From: Puntigrus tetrazona
Lineage: Eukaryota > Chordata > Actinopteri > Cypriniformes > Cyprinidae
Assembly: GCF_018831695.1 (NCBI RefSeq)
Contig: NC_056713.1
Coordinates: forward strand, 372,001 to 436,000
Direction: 5' to 3'
Length of the DNA stretch: 64,000 bases
Shown here piece after piece: positions 11,676 through 24,448 of the stretch. The position numbers were made by a program, and so were the translations under genes. Within the stretch, counting starts at the first letter, position 1. Each line of letters starts with the position of its first letter. The notes below the pieces were generated by a model, which had not been told where the DNA came from, made no database searches, and saw only the letters and a program-made list of their open reading frames with translations.

Positions 11676-11894
11676 ATCACGTGGTCACGTGATGACGTGG
11701 CTAACAAACTAAGACTTCTAAAAGTTGTTTGACACGAACAAAATTAAATAAAATCTTTGAAGCGTGTTCATAAATCGTAAAACTACTCCACGCTCCACGT
11801 GATCACTCCAAACTGTGTATTTTTGTTCATGTAAACGAGAGTTTTTATGACTTCAGCTGAAATGGAGTTTTCAACGTGGTCGCCTGCTCGACTA
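11676..11894 (+). repeat. Short satellite unit (219 bp)
   Basis: Junction GTGGTCGCCTGCTCGACTAA. Two long units separate it from the intermediate unit at 12730. Confidence 0.8.
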
Positions 11895-12729
11895 ATCACG
11901 TGGTCACGTGATGACGTGGCTAACAAACTAAGACTTCTAAAAGTTGTTTGACACGAACAAAATTAAATAAAATCTTTGAAGCGTGTTCATAAATCGTAAA
12001 ACTACTCCACGCCCAACGATCACTCCAAACTGTGTCTCTTTTTTTTTTAAAAGGGTGTTTTTATGACTTCAGCTGAAATGGAGTTTTCAACGTGTTCGCC
12101 AGCGATACTGATACCCTGTTCTCCGAATTACTAAGCGAATAAGATCAAATAAGGGCCACTACATCCACTCTCCTTTAAATGGAGAGAGAAAAGGTTTATC
12201 GGTCTGACACAAAGTGTCAGTAATGTACAACGACCACGTTAAACAGTCCATTCCCAGCTGAACGCGATAAAAACACCCATTGACATGAATAAAGAAACTT
12301 CGTTCGACTAATCACGTGGTCACGTGATGACGTGGCTAACAAACTAAGACTTCTAAAAGTTGTTTGACACGAACAAAATTAAATAAAATCTTTGAAGCGT
12401 GTTCATAAATCGTAAAACTACTCCACGCTCCACGTGATCACTCCAAACTGTGTCTCTTTTTTGTTTAAAAGGGTGTTTTTATGACTTCAGCTGAAATGGA
12501 GTTTTCAACGTGGTCGCTGTGCGATACTGATACCCTGTTCTCCGAATTACTAAGCGAATAAGATCAAATAAGGGCCACCACATCCACTCTCCTTTAAATG
12601 GAGAGACAAAAGGTTTATCGGTCTGACACAGAGTGTCAGTAATGTACAACGACCACGTTAAACAGTCCATTTCCAGCTGAACGCGATAAAAACACCCATT
12701 GACATGAATAAAGAAACTCCGTTCGACTA

Positions 12730-12995
12730 ATCACGTGGTCACGTGATGACGTGGCTAACAAACTAAGACTTCTAAAAGTTGTTTGACACGAACAAAATTA
12801 AATAAAATCTTTGAAGCGTGTTCATAAATCGTAAAACTACTCCACGCTCCACGTGATCACTCCAAACTGTGTATTTTTGTTCATGTAAACGAGAGTCTTT
12901 ATGACTTCAGCTGAAATGGAGTTTTCAAGCGTGGTCGTGGTCAGTCCATTTCCATTCCAGCTCGATAAAAACACCCATTGACATGAATCGAACTA
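12730..12995 (+). repeat. Intermediate unit (266 bp) with a different deletion
   Basis: Here the left arm jumps into the right arm: AGCGTGGTCGTGGTCAGTCC, then CATTTCCATTCCAGC, GATAAAAACACCCATTGAC and ATGAATCGAACTAATC. About 150 bp is missing and small duplications mark the joint. It carries the short-unit tag GTTCATGTAAACGAGAG, so it may be a short unit that regained right-arm sequence by conversion. Confidence 0.75.
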
Positions 12996-14675
12996 ATCAC
13001 GTGGTCACGTGATGACGTGTCAAACAAACTAAGACTTCTAAAAGTTGTTTGACACGAACAAAATTAAATAAAATCTTTGAAGCGTGTTCATAAATCGTAA
13101 AACTACTCCACGCTCCACGTGATCACTCCAAACTGTGTCTCTTTTTTTTGTTTAAAAGGGTGTTTTTATGACTTCAGCTGAAATGGAGTTTTCAACGTGG
13201 TCGCTGTGCGATACTGATACCCTGTTCTCCGAATTACTAAGCGAATAAGATCAAATAAGGGCCACTACATCCACTCTCCTTTAAATGGAGAGAGAAAAGG
13301 TTTATCGGTCTGACACAAAGTGTCAGTAATGTACAACGACCACGTTAAACAGTCCATTCCCAGCTGAACGCGATAAAAACACCCATTGACATGAATAAAG
13401 AAACTTCGTTCAGACTAATCACGTGGTCACGTGATGACGTGGCTAACAAACTAAGACTTCTAAAAGTTGTTTGACACGAACAAAATTAAATAAAATCTTT
13501 GAAGCGTGTTCATAAATCGTAAAACTACTCCACGCTCAACGTGATCACTCCAAACTGTGTCTTTTTCTTCATGTAAACGAGAGTTTTTATGACTTCAGCT
13601 GAAATGGAGTTTTCAACGTGGTCGCTGTGCGATACTGATACCCTGTTCTCCGAATTACTAAGCGAATAAGATCAAATAAGGGCCACCACATCCACTCTCC
13701 TTTAAATGGAGAGACAAAAGGTTTATCGGTCTGACACAGAGTGTCAGTAATGTACAACGACCACGTTAAACAGTCCATTTCCAGCTGAACGCGATAAAAA
13801 CACCCATTGACATGAATAAAGAAACTTCGTTCGACTAATCACGTGGTCACGTGATGACGTGGCTAACAAACTAAGACTTCTAAAAGTTGTTTGACACGAA
13901 CAAAATTAAATAAAATCTTTGAAGCGTGTTCATAAATCGTAAAACTACTCCACGCCCACGTGATCACTTCCAAACTGTGTCTTTTTGTTCATGTAAACGA
14001 GAGTTTTTATGACTTCAGCTGAAATGGAGTTTTCAACGTGGTCGCTGTGCGATACTGATACCCTGTTCACCGAATTACTTGTCTAATAAGATCAAATACT
14101 TCTAACTACATCCACTCTCCTTTAAATGGAGAGATAAAATCTTTATCGGTCTGACACAAAGTGTCAGTAACTGTACAACGACCACGTTAAACTGTCCATT
14201 TCCAGCTGAACGCGATAAAAACACCCATTGACATGAATAAAGAAACTTGTTCGACTAATCACGTGGTCACGTGATGACGTGGCTAACAAACTAAGACTTC
14301 TAAAAGTTGTTTGACACGAACAAAATTAAATAAAATCTTTGAAGCGTGTTCATAAATCGTAAACTACTCCACGCTCACGTGATCACTCCAAACTGTGTCT
14401 CTTTTTGCTTAAAAGGGTGTTTTTATGACTTCAGCTGAAATGGAGTTTTCAACGTGGTCGCTGTGCGATACTGATACCCTGTTCTCCGAATTACTAAGCT
14501 TTAATAAGATCAAATAAGGGCCACTACATCCACTCTCCTTTAAATGGAGAGAGAAAAGGTTTATCGGTCTGACACAGAGTGTCAGTAATGTACAACGACC
14601 ACGTTAAACAGTCCATTTCCAGCTGAACGCGATAAAAACACCCATTGACATGAATAAAGAAACTTCGTTCGACTA

Positions 14676-14896
14676 ATCACGTGGTCACGTGATGACGTGG
14701 CTAACAAACTAAGACTTCTAAAAGTTGTTTGACACGAACAAAATTAAATAAAATCTTTGAAGCGTGTTCATAAATCGTAAAACTACTCCACGCCCACGTG
14801 ATCACTCCAAACTGTGTATTTTTGTTCATGTAAACGAGAGTTTTTATGACTTCAGCTGAAATGGAGTTTTCAACGTGGTCGCTCTGATCTCGACTA
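14676..14896 (+). repeat. Short satellite unit (221 bp)
   Basis: Junction GTGGTCGCTCTGATCTCGAC. One long unit separates it from the next short unit, a spacing seen again at 23599/24232, 31398/32036 and 43523/44163. Confidence 0.8.
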
Positions 14897-15317
14897 ATCA
14901 CGTGGTCACGTGATGACGTGGCTAACAAACTAAGACTTCTAAAAGTTGTTTGACACGAACAAAATTAAATAAAATCTTTGAAGCATGTTCATAAATCGTA
15001 AAACTACTCCACGCTCCACGTGATCACTCCAAACTGTGTCTCTTTTTTTCATTTAAAAGGGTGTTTTTATGACTTCAGCTGAAATGGAGTTTTCAACGTG
15101 GTCGCAAAAGCGATACTGATACCCTGTTCTCCGAACTACTAAGCGAATAAGATCAAATAAGGGCCACCACATCCACTCTCCTTTAAATGGAGAGAGAAAA
15201 GGTTTATCGGTCTGACACAGAGTGTCAGTAATGTACAACGACCACGTTAAACAGTCCATTTCCAGCTGAACGCGATAAAAACACCCATTGACATGAATAA
15301 AGAAACTTGTTCGACTA

Positions 15318-15538
15318 ATCACGTGGTCACGTGATGACGTGGCTAACAAACTAAGACTTCTAAAAGTTGTTTGACACGAACAAAATTAAATAAAATCTTT
15401 GAAGCGTGTTCATAAATCGTAAAACTACTCCACGCTCAACGTGATCACTCCAAACTGTGTATTTTTGTTCATGTAAACGAGAGTTTTTATGACTTCAGCT
15501 GAAATGGAGTTTTCAACGTGGTCGCTCTGTTCGGACTA
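15318..15538 (+). repeat. Short satellite unit (221 bp)
   Basis: Junction GTGGTCGCTCTGTTCGGACT. The following seven units are all long. Confidence 0.8.
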
Positions 15539-18463
15539 ATCACGTGGTCACGTGATGACGTGGCTAACAAACTAAGACTTCTAAAAGTTGTTTGACACGA
15601 AACAAAATTAAATAAAATCTTTGAAGCGTGTTCATAAATCGTAAAACTACTCCACGCTCCACGTGATCACTCCAAACTGTGTCTCTTTTTTTTGTTTAAA
15701 AGGGTGTTTTTATGACTTCAGCTGAAATGGAGTTTTCAACGTGGTCGCGCTAAAAGCGATACTGATACCCTGTTCTCCGAACTACTAAGCGAATAAGATC
15801 AAATAAGGGCCACTACATCCACTCTCCTTTAAATGGAGAGAGAAAAGGTTTATCGGTCTGACACAGAGTGTCAGTAATACACAACGACCACGTTAAACAG
15901 TCCATTTCCAGCTGAACGCGATAAAACACCCATTGACATGAATAAAGAAACTTGTTCGACTAATCACGTGGTCACGTGATGACGTGGCTAACAAACTAAG
16001 ACTTCTAAAAGTTGTTTGACACGAACAAAATTAAATAAAATCTTTGAAGCGTGTTCATAAATCGTAAAACTACTCCACGCTCCACGTGATCACTCCAAAC
16101 TGTGTATTTTTTTGTCAAGTAAACGAGTGTTTTTATGACTTCAGCTGAAATGGAGTTTTCAACGTGGTCGCTGTGCGCGATACTGATACCCTGTTCTCCG
16201 AATTACTGCGAATAAGATCAAATAAGGGCCACTACATCCACTCTCCTTTAAATGGAGAGAGAAAAGGTTTATCGGTCTGACACAAAGTGTCAGTAATGTA
16301 CAACGACCACGTTAAACAGTCCATTCCCAGCTGAACGCGATAAAAACACCCATTGACATGAATAAAGAAACTTGTTCGACTAATCACGTGGTCACGTGAT
16401 GACGTGGCTAACAAACTAAGACTTCTAAAAGTTGTTTGACACGAACAAAATTAAATAAAATCTTTGAAGCGTGTTCATAAATCGTAAACTACTCCACGCT
16501 CAACGTGATCACTCCAAACTGTGTCTTTTTGTTCATGTAAAAGAGTTTTTATGACTTTAGCTGAAATGGAGTTTTCAACGTGATCGCTGTGCGATACTGA
16601 TACCCTGTTCTCCGAATTACTAAGCTGATCAAATAAGGGCCACCACATCCACTTCCTTTAAATGGAGAGACAAAACGTTTATCGGTCTGACACAGAGTGT
16701 CAGTAATGTACAACGACCACGTTAAAGAGTCCATTTCCAGCTGAACGCGATAAAAACACCCATTGACATGAATAAAGAAACTTGTTCGACTAATCACGTG
16801 GTCACGTGATGACGTGGCTTACAAACTAAGACTTCTAAAAGTTGTTTGACACGAACAAAATTAAATAAAATCTTTGAAGCGTGTTCATAAATCGTAAAAC
16901 TACTTCCACGCCCCACGTGATCACTCCAAACTGTGTCTCTCTTTTTGTTAAAATGGTGTTTTTATGACTTCAGCTGAAATTGAGTTTTCAACGTGGTCGC
17001 CAGCGATACTGATACCCTGTTCTCCGAACTACTAAGCTTAATAAGATCAAATAAGGGCCACCACATCCACTCTCTTTTAAATGGAGAGAGAAAAGGTTTA
17101 TCGGTCTGACACAGTGTCAGTAATGTACAACGACCACGTTAAACAGTCCATTCCCAGCTGAACGCGATAAAAACACCCATTGACATGAATAAAGAAACTT
17201 GTTCGACTAATCACGTGGTCACGTGATGACGTGGCTAACAAACTAAGACTTCTAAAAGTTGTTTGACACGAACAAAATTAAATAAAATCTTTGAAGCGTG
17301 TTCATAAATCGTAAAACTACTCCACGCCCACGTGATCACTCCAAACTGTGTCTCTTTTTTTTTTAAAAGGGTGTTTTTATGACTTCAGCTGAAATGGAGT
17401 TTTCAACGTGGTCGCTGTGCGATACTGATACCCTGTTCTCCGAATTACTAAGCGAATAAGATCAAATAAGGGCCACCACATCCACTCTCCTTTAAATGGA
17501 GAGAGAAAAGGTTTATCGGTCTGACACAGAGTGTCAGTAATGTACAACGACCACGTTAAACAGTCCATTTCCAGCTGAACGCGATAAAAACACCCATTGA
17601 CATGAATAAAGAAACTTGTTCGACTAATCACGTGGTCACGTGATGACGTGGCTAACAAACTAAGACTTCTAAAAGTTGTTTGACACGAACAAAATTAAAT
17701 AAAATCTTTGAAGCGTGTTCATAAATCGTAAAACTACTCCACGCTCAACGTGATCACTCCAAACTGTGTATCTTTTTGTTCAAGTAAACGAGAGTTTTTA
17801 TGACTTCAGCTGAAATGGAGTTTTCAACGTGGTCGCTGTGCGATACTGATACCCTGTTCTCCGAATTACTAAGCGAATAAGATCAAATAAGGGCCACTAC
17901 ATCCACTCTCCTTTAAATGGAGAGAGAAAAAGGTTTATCGGTCTGACATAGTGTCAGTAATGTACAACGACCACGTTAAACAGTCCATTTCCAGCTGAAC
18001 GCGATAAAAACACCCATTGACATGAATAAAGAAACTTCGTTCGACTAATCACGTGGTCACGTGATGACGTGGCTTACAAACTAAGACTTCTAAAAGTTGT
18101 TTGACACGAACAAAATTAAATAAAATCTTTGAAGCGTGTTCATAAATCGTAAAACTACTCCACGCCCACGTGATCACTCCAAACTGTGTCTCTTTTTGTT
18201 TAAAAGGGTGTTTTTATGACTTCAGCTGAAATGGAGTTTTCAACGTGGTCGCTGTGCGATACTGATACCCTGTTCTCCGAACTACTAAGCTAATAAGATC
18301 AAATAAGGGCCACTACATCCACTCTCCTTTAAATGGAGAGAGAAAAGGTTTATCGGTCTGACACAAAGTGTCAGTAATGTACAACGACCACGTTAAACAG
18401 TCCATTTCCAGCTGAACGCGATAAAAACACCCATTGACATGAATAAAGAAACTTGCTCGACTA

Positions 18464-18545
18464 ATCACGCGTGGTCACATGCGGATGACGGCTTAACTAA
18501 CCAAGACTTCTAAAAGTTGTTTGACAAAGAAACTTCGTTCGACTA
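18464..18545 (+). repeat. Mini unit (82 bp)
   Basis: The smallest unit in the array. It has a disturbed palindrome (ATCACGCGTGGTCACATGCGGATGA in two pieces), then AAGACTTCTAAAAGTTGTTTGACA, which joins straight to AAGAAACTTCGTTCGAC and the next palindrome. Everything between, including both arms, is gone. The joint falls in GACA/ACATGAATAAAGAAAC, where both parents share a short word. Confidence 0.8.
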
Positions 18546-21477
18546 ATCACGTGGTCACGTGATGACGTGGCTAACAAACTAAGACTTCTAAAAGTTGTTT
18601 GACACGAACAAAATTAAATAAAATCTTTGAAGCGTGTTCATAAATCGTAAAACTACTCCACGCTCAACGTGATCACTCCAAACTGTGTCTTTTTTTCATG
18701 TAAACGAGAGTTTTTATGACTTCAGCTGAAATGGAGTTTTCAACGTGGTCGCTAAAAGCGATACTGATACCCTGTTCTCCGAATTACTGCTTAATAAGAT
18801 CAAATAAGGGCCACCACATCCACTCTCCTTTAAATGGAGAGAGAAAAGGTTTATCGGTCTGACACAGTGTCAGTAATGTACAACGACCACGTTAAACAGT
18901 CCATTTCAAGCTGAATGCGATAAAAACACCCATTGACATGAATAAAGAAACTTCGTTCGACTAATCACGTGGTCACGTGATGACGTGGCTAACAAACTAA
19001 GACTTCTAAAAGTTGTTTGACACGAACAAAATTAAATAAAATCTTTGAAGCGTGTTCATAAATCGTAAAACTACTCCACGCCCACGTGATCACTCCAAAC
19101 TGTGTCTCTTTTTTGTTTAAAAAGGGTGTTTTTATGACTTCAGCTGAAATGGAGTTTTCAACGTGGTCGCTGTGCGATACTGATACCCTGTTCTCCGAAT
19201 TACTAAGCGAATAAGATCAAATAAGGGCCACTACATCCACTCTCCTTTAAATGGAGAGAGAAAAGGTTTATCGGTCTGACACAGAGTGTCAGTAATGTAC
19301 AACGACCACGTTAAACAGTCCATTTCCAGCTGAACGCGATAAAAACACCCATTGACATGAATAAAGAAACTTCGTTCGGACTAATCACGTGGTCACGTGA
19401 TGACGTGGCTAACAAACTAAGACTTCTAAAAGTTGTTTGACACGAACAAAATTAAATAAAATCTTTGAAGCGTGTTCATAAATCGTAAACTACTCCACGC
19501 CCACGTGATCACTCCAAACTGTGTCTTTTTTTTGTTTAAAAGGGTGTTTTTATGACTTCAGCTGAAATGGAGTTTTCAACGTGGTCGCTGTGCGATACTG
19601 ATACCCTGTTCTCCGAACTACTAAGCGAATAAGATCAAATAAGGGCCACTACATCCACTCTCCTTTAAATGGAGAGAGAAAAGGTTTATCGGTCTGACAC
19701 AAAGTGTCAGTAATGTACAACGACCACGTTAAACAGTCCATTTCCAGCTGAACGCGATAAAAACACCCATTGACATGAATAAAGAAACTTGTTGGACTAA
19801 TCACGTGGTCACGTGATGACGTGGCTAACAAACTAAGACTTCTAAAAGTTGTTTGACACGAACAAAATTAAATAAAATCTTTGAAGCGTGTTCATAAATC
19901 GTAAACTACTCCACGCCAACGTGATCACTCCAAACTGTGTCTTTTTTTTCATGTAAACGAGAGTTTTTATGACTTCAGCTGAAATGGAGTTTTCAACGTG
20001 GTCGCTGTGCGATACTGATACCCTGTTCTCCGAACTACTAAGCGAATAAGATCAAATAAGGGCCACCACATCCACTGTCCTTTAAATGGAGAGAGAAAAG
20101 GTTTATCGGTCTGACACAGTGTCAGTAATGTACAACGACCACGTTAAACAGTCCATTTCCAGCTGAACGCGATAAAAACACCCATTGACATGAATAAAGA
20201 AACTTGTTCGACTAATCACGTGGTCACGTGATGACGTGGCTAACAAACTAAGACTTCTAAAAGTTGTTTGACACGAACAAAATTAAATAAAATCTTTGAA
20301 GCGTGTTCATAAATCGTAAAACTACTCCACGCCCACGTGATCACTCCAAACTGTGTCTCTTTTTTTGTTTAAAAGGGTGTTTTTATGACTTCAGCTGAAA
20401 TGGAGTTTTCAACGTGGTCGCTGTGCGATACTGATACCCTGTTCTCCGAACTACTAAGCGAATAAGATCAAATAAGGGCCACCACATCCACTCTCCTTTA
20501 AATGGAGAGAGAAAAGGTTTATCGGTCTGACACAGTGTCAGTAATGTACAACGACCACGTTAAACAGTCCATTTCCAGCTGAACGCGATAAAAACACCCA
20601 TTGACATGAATAAAGAAACTTCGTTTGGACTAATCACGTGGTCACGTGATGACGTGGCTAACAAACTAAGACTTCTAAAAGTTGTTTGACACGAACAAAA
20701 TTAAATAAAATCTTTGAAGCGTGTTCATAAATCGTAAAACTACTCCACGCTCAACGCGATCACTCCAAACTGTGTCTTTTTCTTCATGTAAGCAAGAGTT
20801 TTTATGACTTCAGCTGAAATGGAGTTTTCAACGTGGTCGCTGTGCGATACTGATACCCTGTTCTCCGAATTACTAAGCGAATAAGATCAAATAAGGGCCA
20901 CCACATCCACTCTCCTTTAAATGGAGAGACAAAAGGTTTATCGGTCTGACACAAAGTGTCAGTAATGTACAACGACCACGTTAAACAGTCCATTTCCAGC
21001 TGAACGCGATAAAAACACCCATTGACATGAATAAAGAAACTTCGTTCGACTAATCACGTGGTCACGTGATGACGTGGCTAACAAACTAAGACTTCTAAAA
21101 GTTGTTTGACACGAACAAAATTAAATAAAATCTTTGAAGCGTGTTCATAAATCGTAAAACTACTCCACGCTCCACGTGATCACTCCAAACTGTGTCTCTT
21201 TTTTTGTTTAAAAGGGTGTTTTTATGACTTCAGCTGAAATGGAGTTTTCAACGTGGTCGCTGTGCGATACTGATACCCTGTTCTCCGAATTACTAAGCGA
21301 AATAAGATCAAATAAGGGCCACTACATCCACTCTCCTTTAAATGGAGAGAGAAAAAAAGGTTTATCGGTCTGACACAAAGTGTCAGTAATGTACAACGAC
21401 CACGTTAAACAGTCCATTCCCAGCTGAACGCGATAAAAACACCCATTGACATGAATAAAGAAACTTCGTTCGGACTA

Positions 21478-21697
21478 ATCACGTGGTCACGTGATGACGT
21501 GGCTAACAAACTAAGAGACTTCTAAAGTTGTTTGACACGAACAAAATTAAATAAAATCTTTGAAGCGTGTTCATAAATCAGAAACTACTCCACGCCCACG
21601 TGATCACTCCAAACTGTGTATTTTTGTTCATGTAAACGAGAGTTTTTATGACTTCAGCTGAAATGGAGTTTTCAACGTGGTCGCTCCGTTCGGACTA
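21478..21697 (+). repeat. Short satellite unit (220 bp)
   Basis: Junction GTGGTCGCTCCGTTCGGACT. The next palindrome is changed to CACGTGGTCACGCGATGACG, which makes a CpG out of TpG. Confidence 0.8.
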
Positions 21698-22534
21698 ATC
21701 ACGTGGTCACGCGATGACGTGGCTAACAAACTAAGACTTCTAAAAGTTGTTTGACACGAACAAAATTAAATAAAATCTTTGAAGCGTGTTCATAAATCGT
21801 AAAACTACTCCACGTGATCACTCCAAACTGTGTCTCTTTTTTTGTTTAAAAGGGTGTTTTTATGACTTCAGCTGAAATGGAGTTTTCAACGTGGTCGCCA
21901 AAGCGATACTGATACCCTGTTCTCCGAATTACTGCTTAATAAGATCAAATAAGGGCCACTACATCCACTCTCCTTTAAATGGAGAGAGAGAAAAGGTTTA
22001 TCGGTCTGACACAAAGTGTCAGTAATGTACAACGACCACGTTAAACAGTCCATTCCCAGCTGAACGCGATAAAAACACCCATTGACATGAATAAAGAAAC
22101 TTCGTTCGGACTAATCACGTGGTCACGTGATGACGTGGCTAACAAACTAAGACTTCTAAAAGTTGTTTGACACGAACAAAATTAAATAAAATCTTTGAAG
22201 CGTGTTCATAAATCGTAAAACTACTCCACGCTCCACGTGATCACCCAAACTGTGTCTCTTTTTTTGTTTAAAAGGGTGTTTTTATGACTTCAGCTGAAAT
22301 GGAGTTTTCAACGTGGTCGCTGTGCGATACTGATACCCTGTTCTCCGAATTACTAAGCGAATAAGATCAAATAAGGGCCACTACATCCACTCTCCTTTAA
22401 ATGGAGAGAGAAAAGGTTTATCGGTCTGACACAGAGTGTCAGTAATGTACAACGACCACGTTAAACAGTCCATTTCCAGCTGAACGCGATAAAAACACCC
22501 ATTGACATGAATAAAGAAACTTCTTGTTCGACTA

Positions 22535-22762
22535 ATCACGTGGTCACGTGATGACGTGGCTAACAAACTAAGACTTCTAAAAAGTTGTTTGACACGAACA
22601 AAATTAAATAAAATCTTTGAAGCGTGTTCATAAATCGTAAAACTACTCCACGCTCCACGTGATCACTCCAAACTGTGTATTTTTGTTCATGTAAACGAGA
22701 GTTTTATGACTTCAGCTGAAATGGAGTTTTCAACGTGCTGTCACCTGTTCTTGTTCTAACTA
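22535..22762 (+). repeat. Short satellite unit (228 bp)
   Basis: Unusual junction AACGTGCTGTCACCTGTTCT, then TGTTCTAACTAATC. The expected CGAC before TAATC is altered to CTAAC. Confidence 0.75.
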
Positions 22763-23598
22763 ATCACGTGGTCACGTGATGACGTGGCTAACAAACTAAG
22801 ACTTCTAAAAGTTGTTTGACACGAACAAAATTAAATAAAATCTTTGAAGCGTGTTCATAAATCGTAAAACTACTCCACGCTGATCACTCCAAACTGTGTC
22901 TCTTTTTTGCTTAAAAGGGTGTTTTTATGACTTCAGCTGAAATGGAGTTTTCAACGTGGTCGCACAGCGATACTGATACCCTGTTCTCCGAATTACTAAG
23001 CTTAATAAGATCAAATAAGGGCCACTACATCCACTCTCCTTTAAATGGAGAGAGAGAAAAGGTTTATCGGTCTGACACAAAGTGTCAGTATTGTACAACG
23101 ACCACGTTAAACAGTCCATTCCCAGCTGAACGCGATAAAAACACCCATTGACATGAATAAAGAAACTTCGTTCAGACTAATCACGTGGTCACGTGATGAC
23201 GTGGCTAACAAACTAAGACTTCTAAAAGTTGTTTGACACGAACAAAATTAAATAAAATCTTTGAAGCGTGTTCATAAATCGTAAAACTACTCCACGCTCA
23301 ACGTGATCACTCCAAACTGTGTCTTTTCTTCATGTAAGCGGAGTTTTTATGACTTCAGCTGAAATGGAGTTTTCAACGTGGTCGCCAAAGCGATACTGAT
23401 ACCCTGTTCTCCGAATTACTAAGCGAATAAGATCAAATAAGGGCTACCACATCCACTCTCCTTTAAATGGAGAGACAAAAGGTTTATCGGTCTGACACAG
23501 AGTGTCAGTAATGTACAACGACCACGTTAAACAGTCCATTTCCAGCTGAACGCGATAAAAACACCCATTGACATGAATAAAGAAACTTCGTTCGACTA

Positions 23599-23819
23599 AT
23601 CACGTGGTCACGTGATGACGTGGCTAACAAACTAAGACTTCTAAAAGTTGTTTGACACGAACAAAATTAAATAAAATCTTTGAAGCGTGTTCATAAATCG
23701 TAAAACTACTCCACGCCCACGTGATCACTTCAAACTGTGTATTTTTGTTCATGTAAACGAGAGTTTTATGACTTCAGCTGAAATGGAGTTTTCAACGTGG
23801 TCGCTGCTCCGTTCGACTA
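23599..23819 (+). repeat. Short satellite unit (221 bp)
   Basis: Junction GTGGTCGCTGCTCCGTTCGA. Followed by a unit with CAAGTGATGACTTGTCTAAC, the variant shared with the matching place in the second higher-order copy. Confidence 0.8.
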
Positions 23820-24231
23820 ATCACGTGGTCAAGTGATGACTTGTCTAACAAACTAAGACTTCTAAAAGTTGTTTGACACGAACAAAATTAAATAAAATCT
23901 TTGAAGCGTGTTCATAAATCGTAAAACTACGCCACGTGATCACTCCAAACTGTGTCTCTTTTTTTGCATAAAAGGGTGTTTTTATGACTTCAGCTGAAAT
24001 GGAGTTTTCAACGTGGTCGCTGTGCGATACTGATACCCTGTTCTCCGAACTACTAAGCGAATAAGATCAAATAAGGGCCACTACATCCACTCTCCTTTAA
24101 ATGTAGAGAAAAAGGTTTATCGGTCTGACACAAAGTGTCAGTAATGTACAACGACCACGTTAAACAGTCCATTTCCAGCTGAACGCGATAAAAACACTCA
24201 TTGACATGAATAAAGAAACTTCGCTCGACTA

Positions 24232-24448
24232 ATCACGTGGTCACGTGATGACGTGGCTAACAAACTAAGACTTCTAAAAGTTGTTTGACACGAACAAAAT
24301 TAAATAAAATCTTTGAAGCGTGTTCATAAATCGTAAACTACTCCACGCTCCACGTGATCACTCCAAACTGTGTTTTTTGTTCATGTAAACGAGTGTTTTA
24401 TGACTTCAGCTGAAATGGAGTTTTCAACGTGGTTGCTCCGTTCGACTA
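24232..24448 (+). repeat. Short satellite unit (217 bp)
   Basis: Junction GTGGTTGCTCCGTTCGACTA. The next palindrome reads CACGTGGTCATGTGATGACG. Confidence 0.8.
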
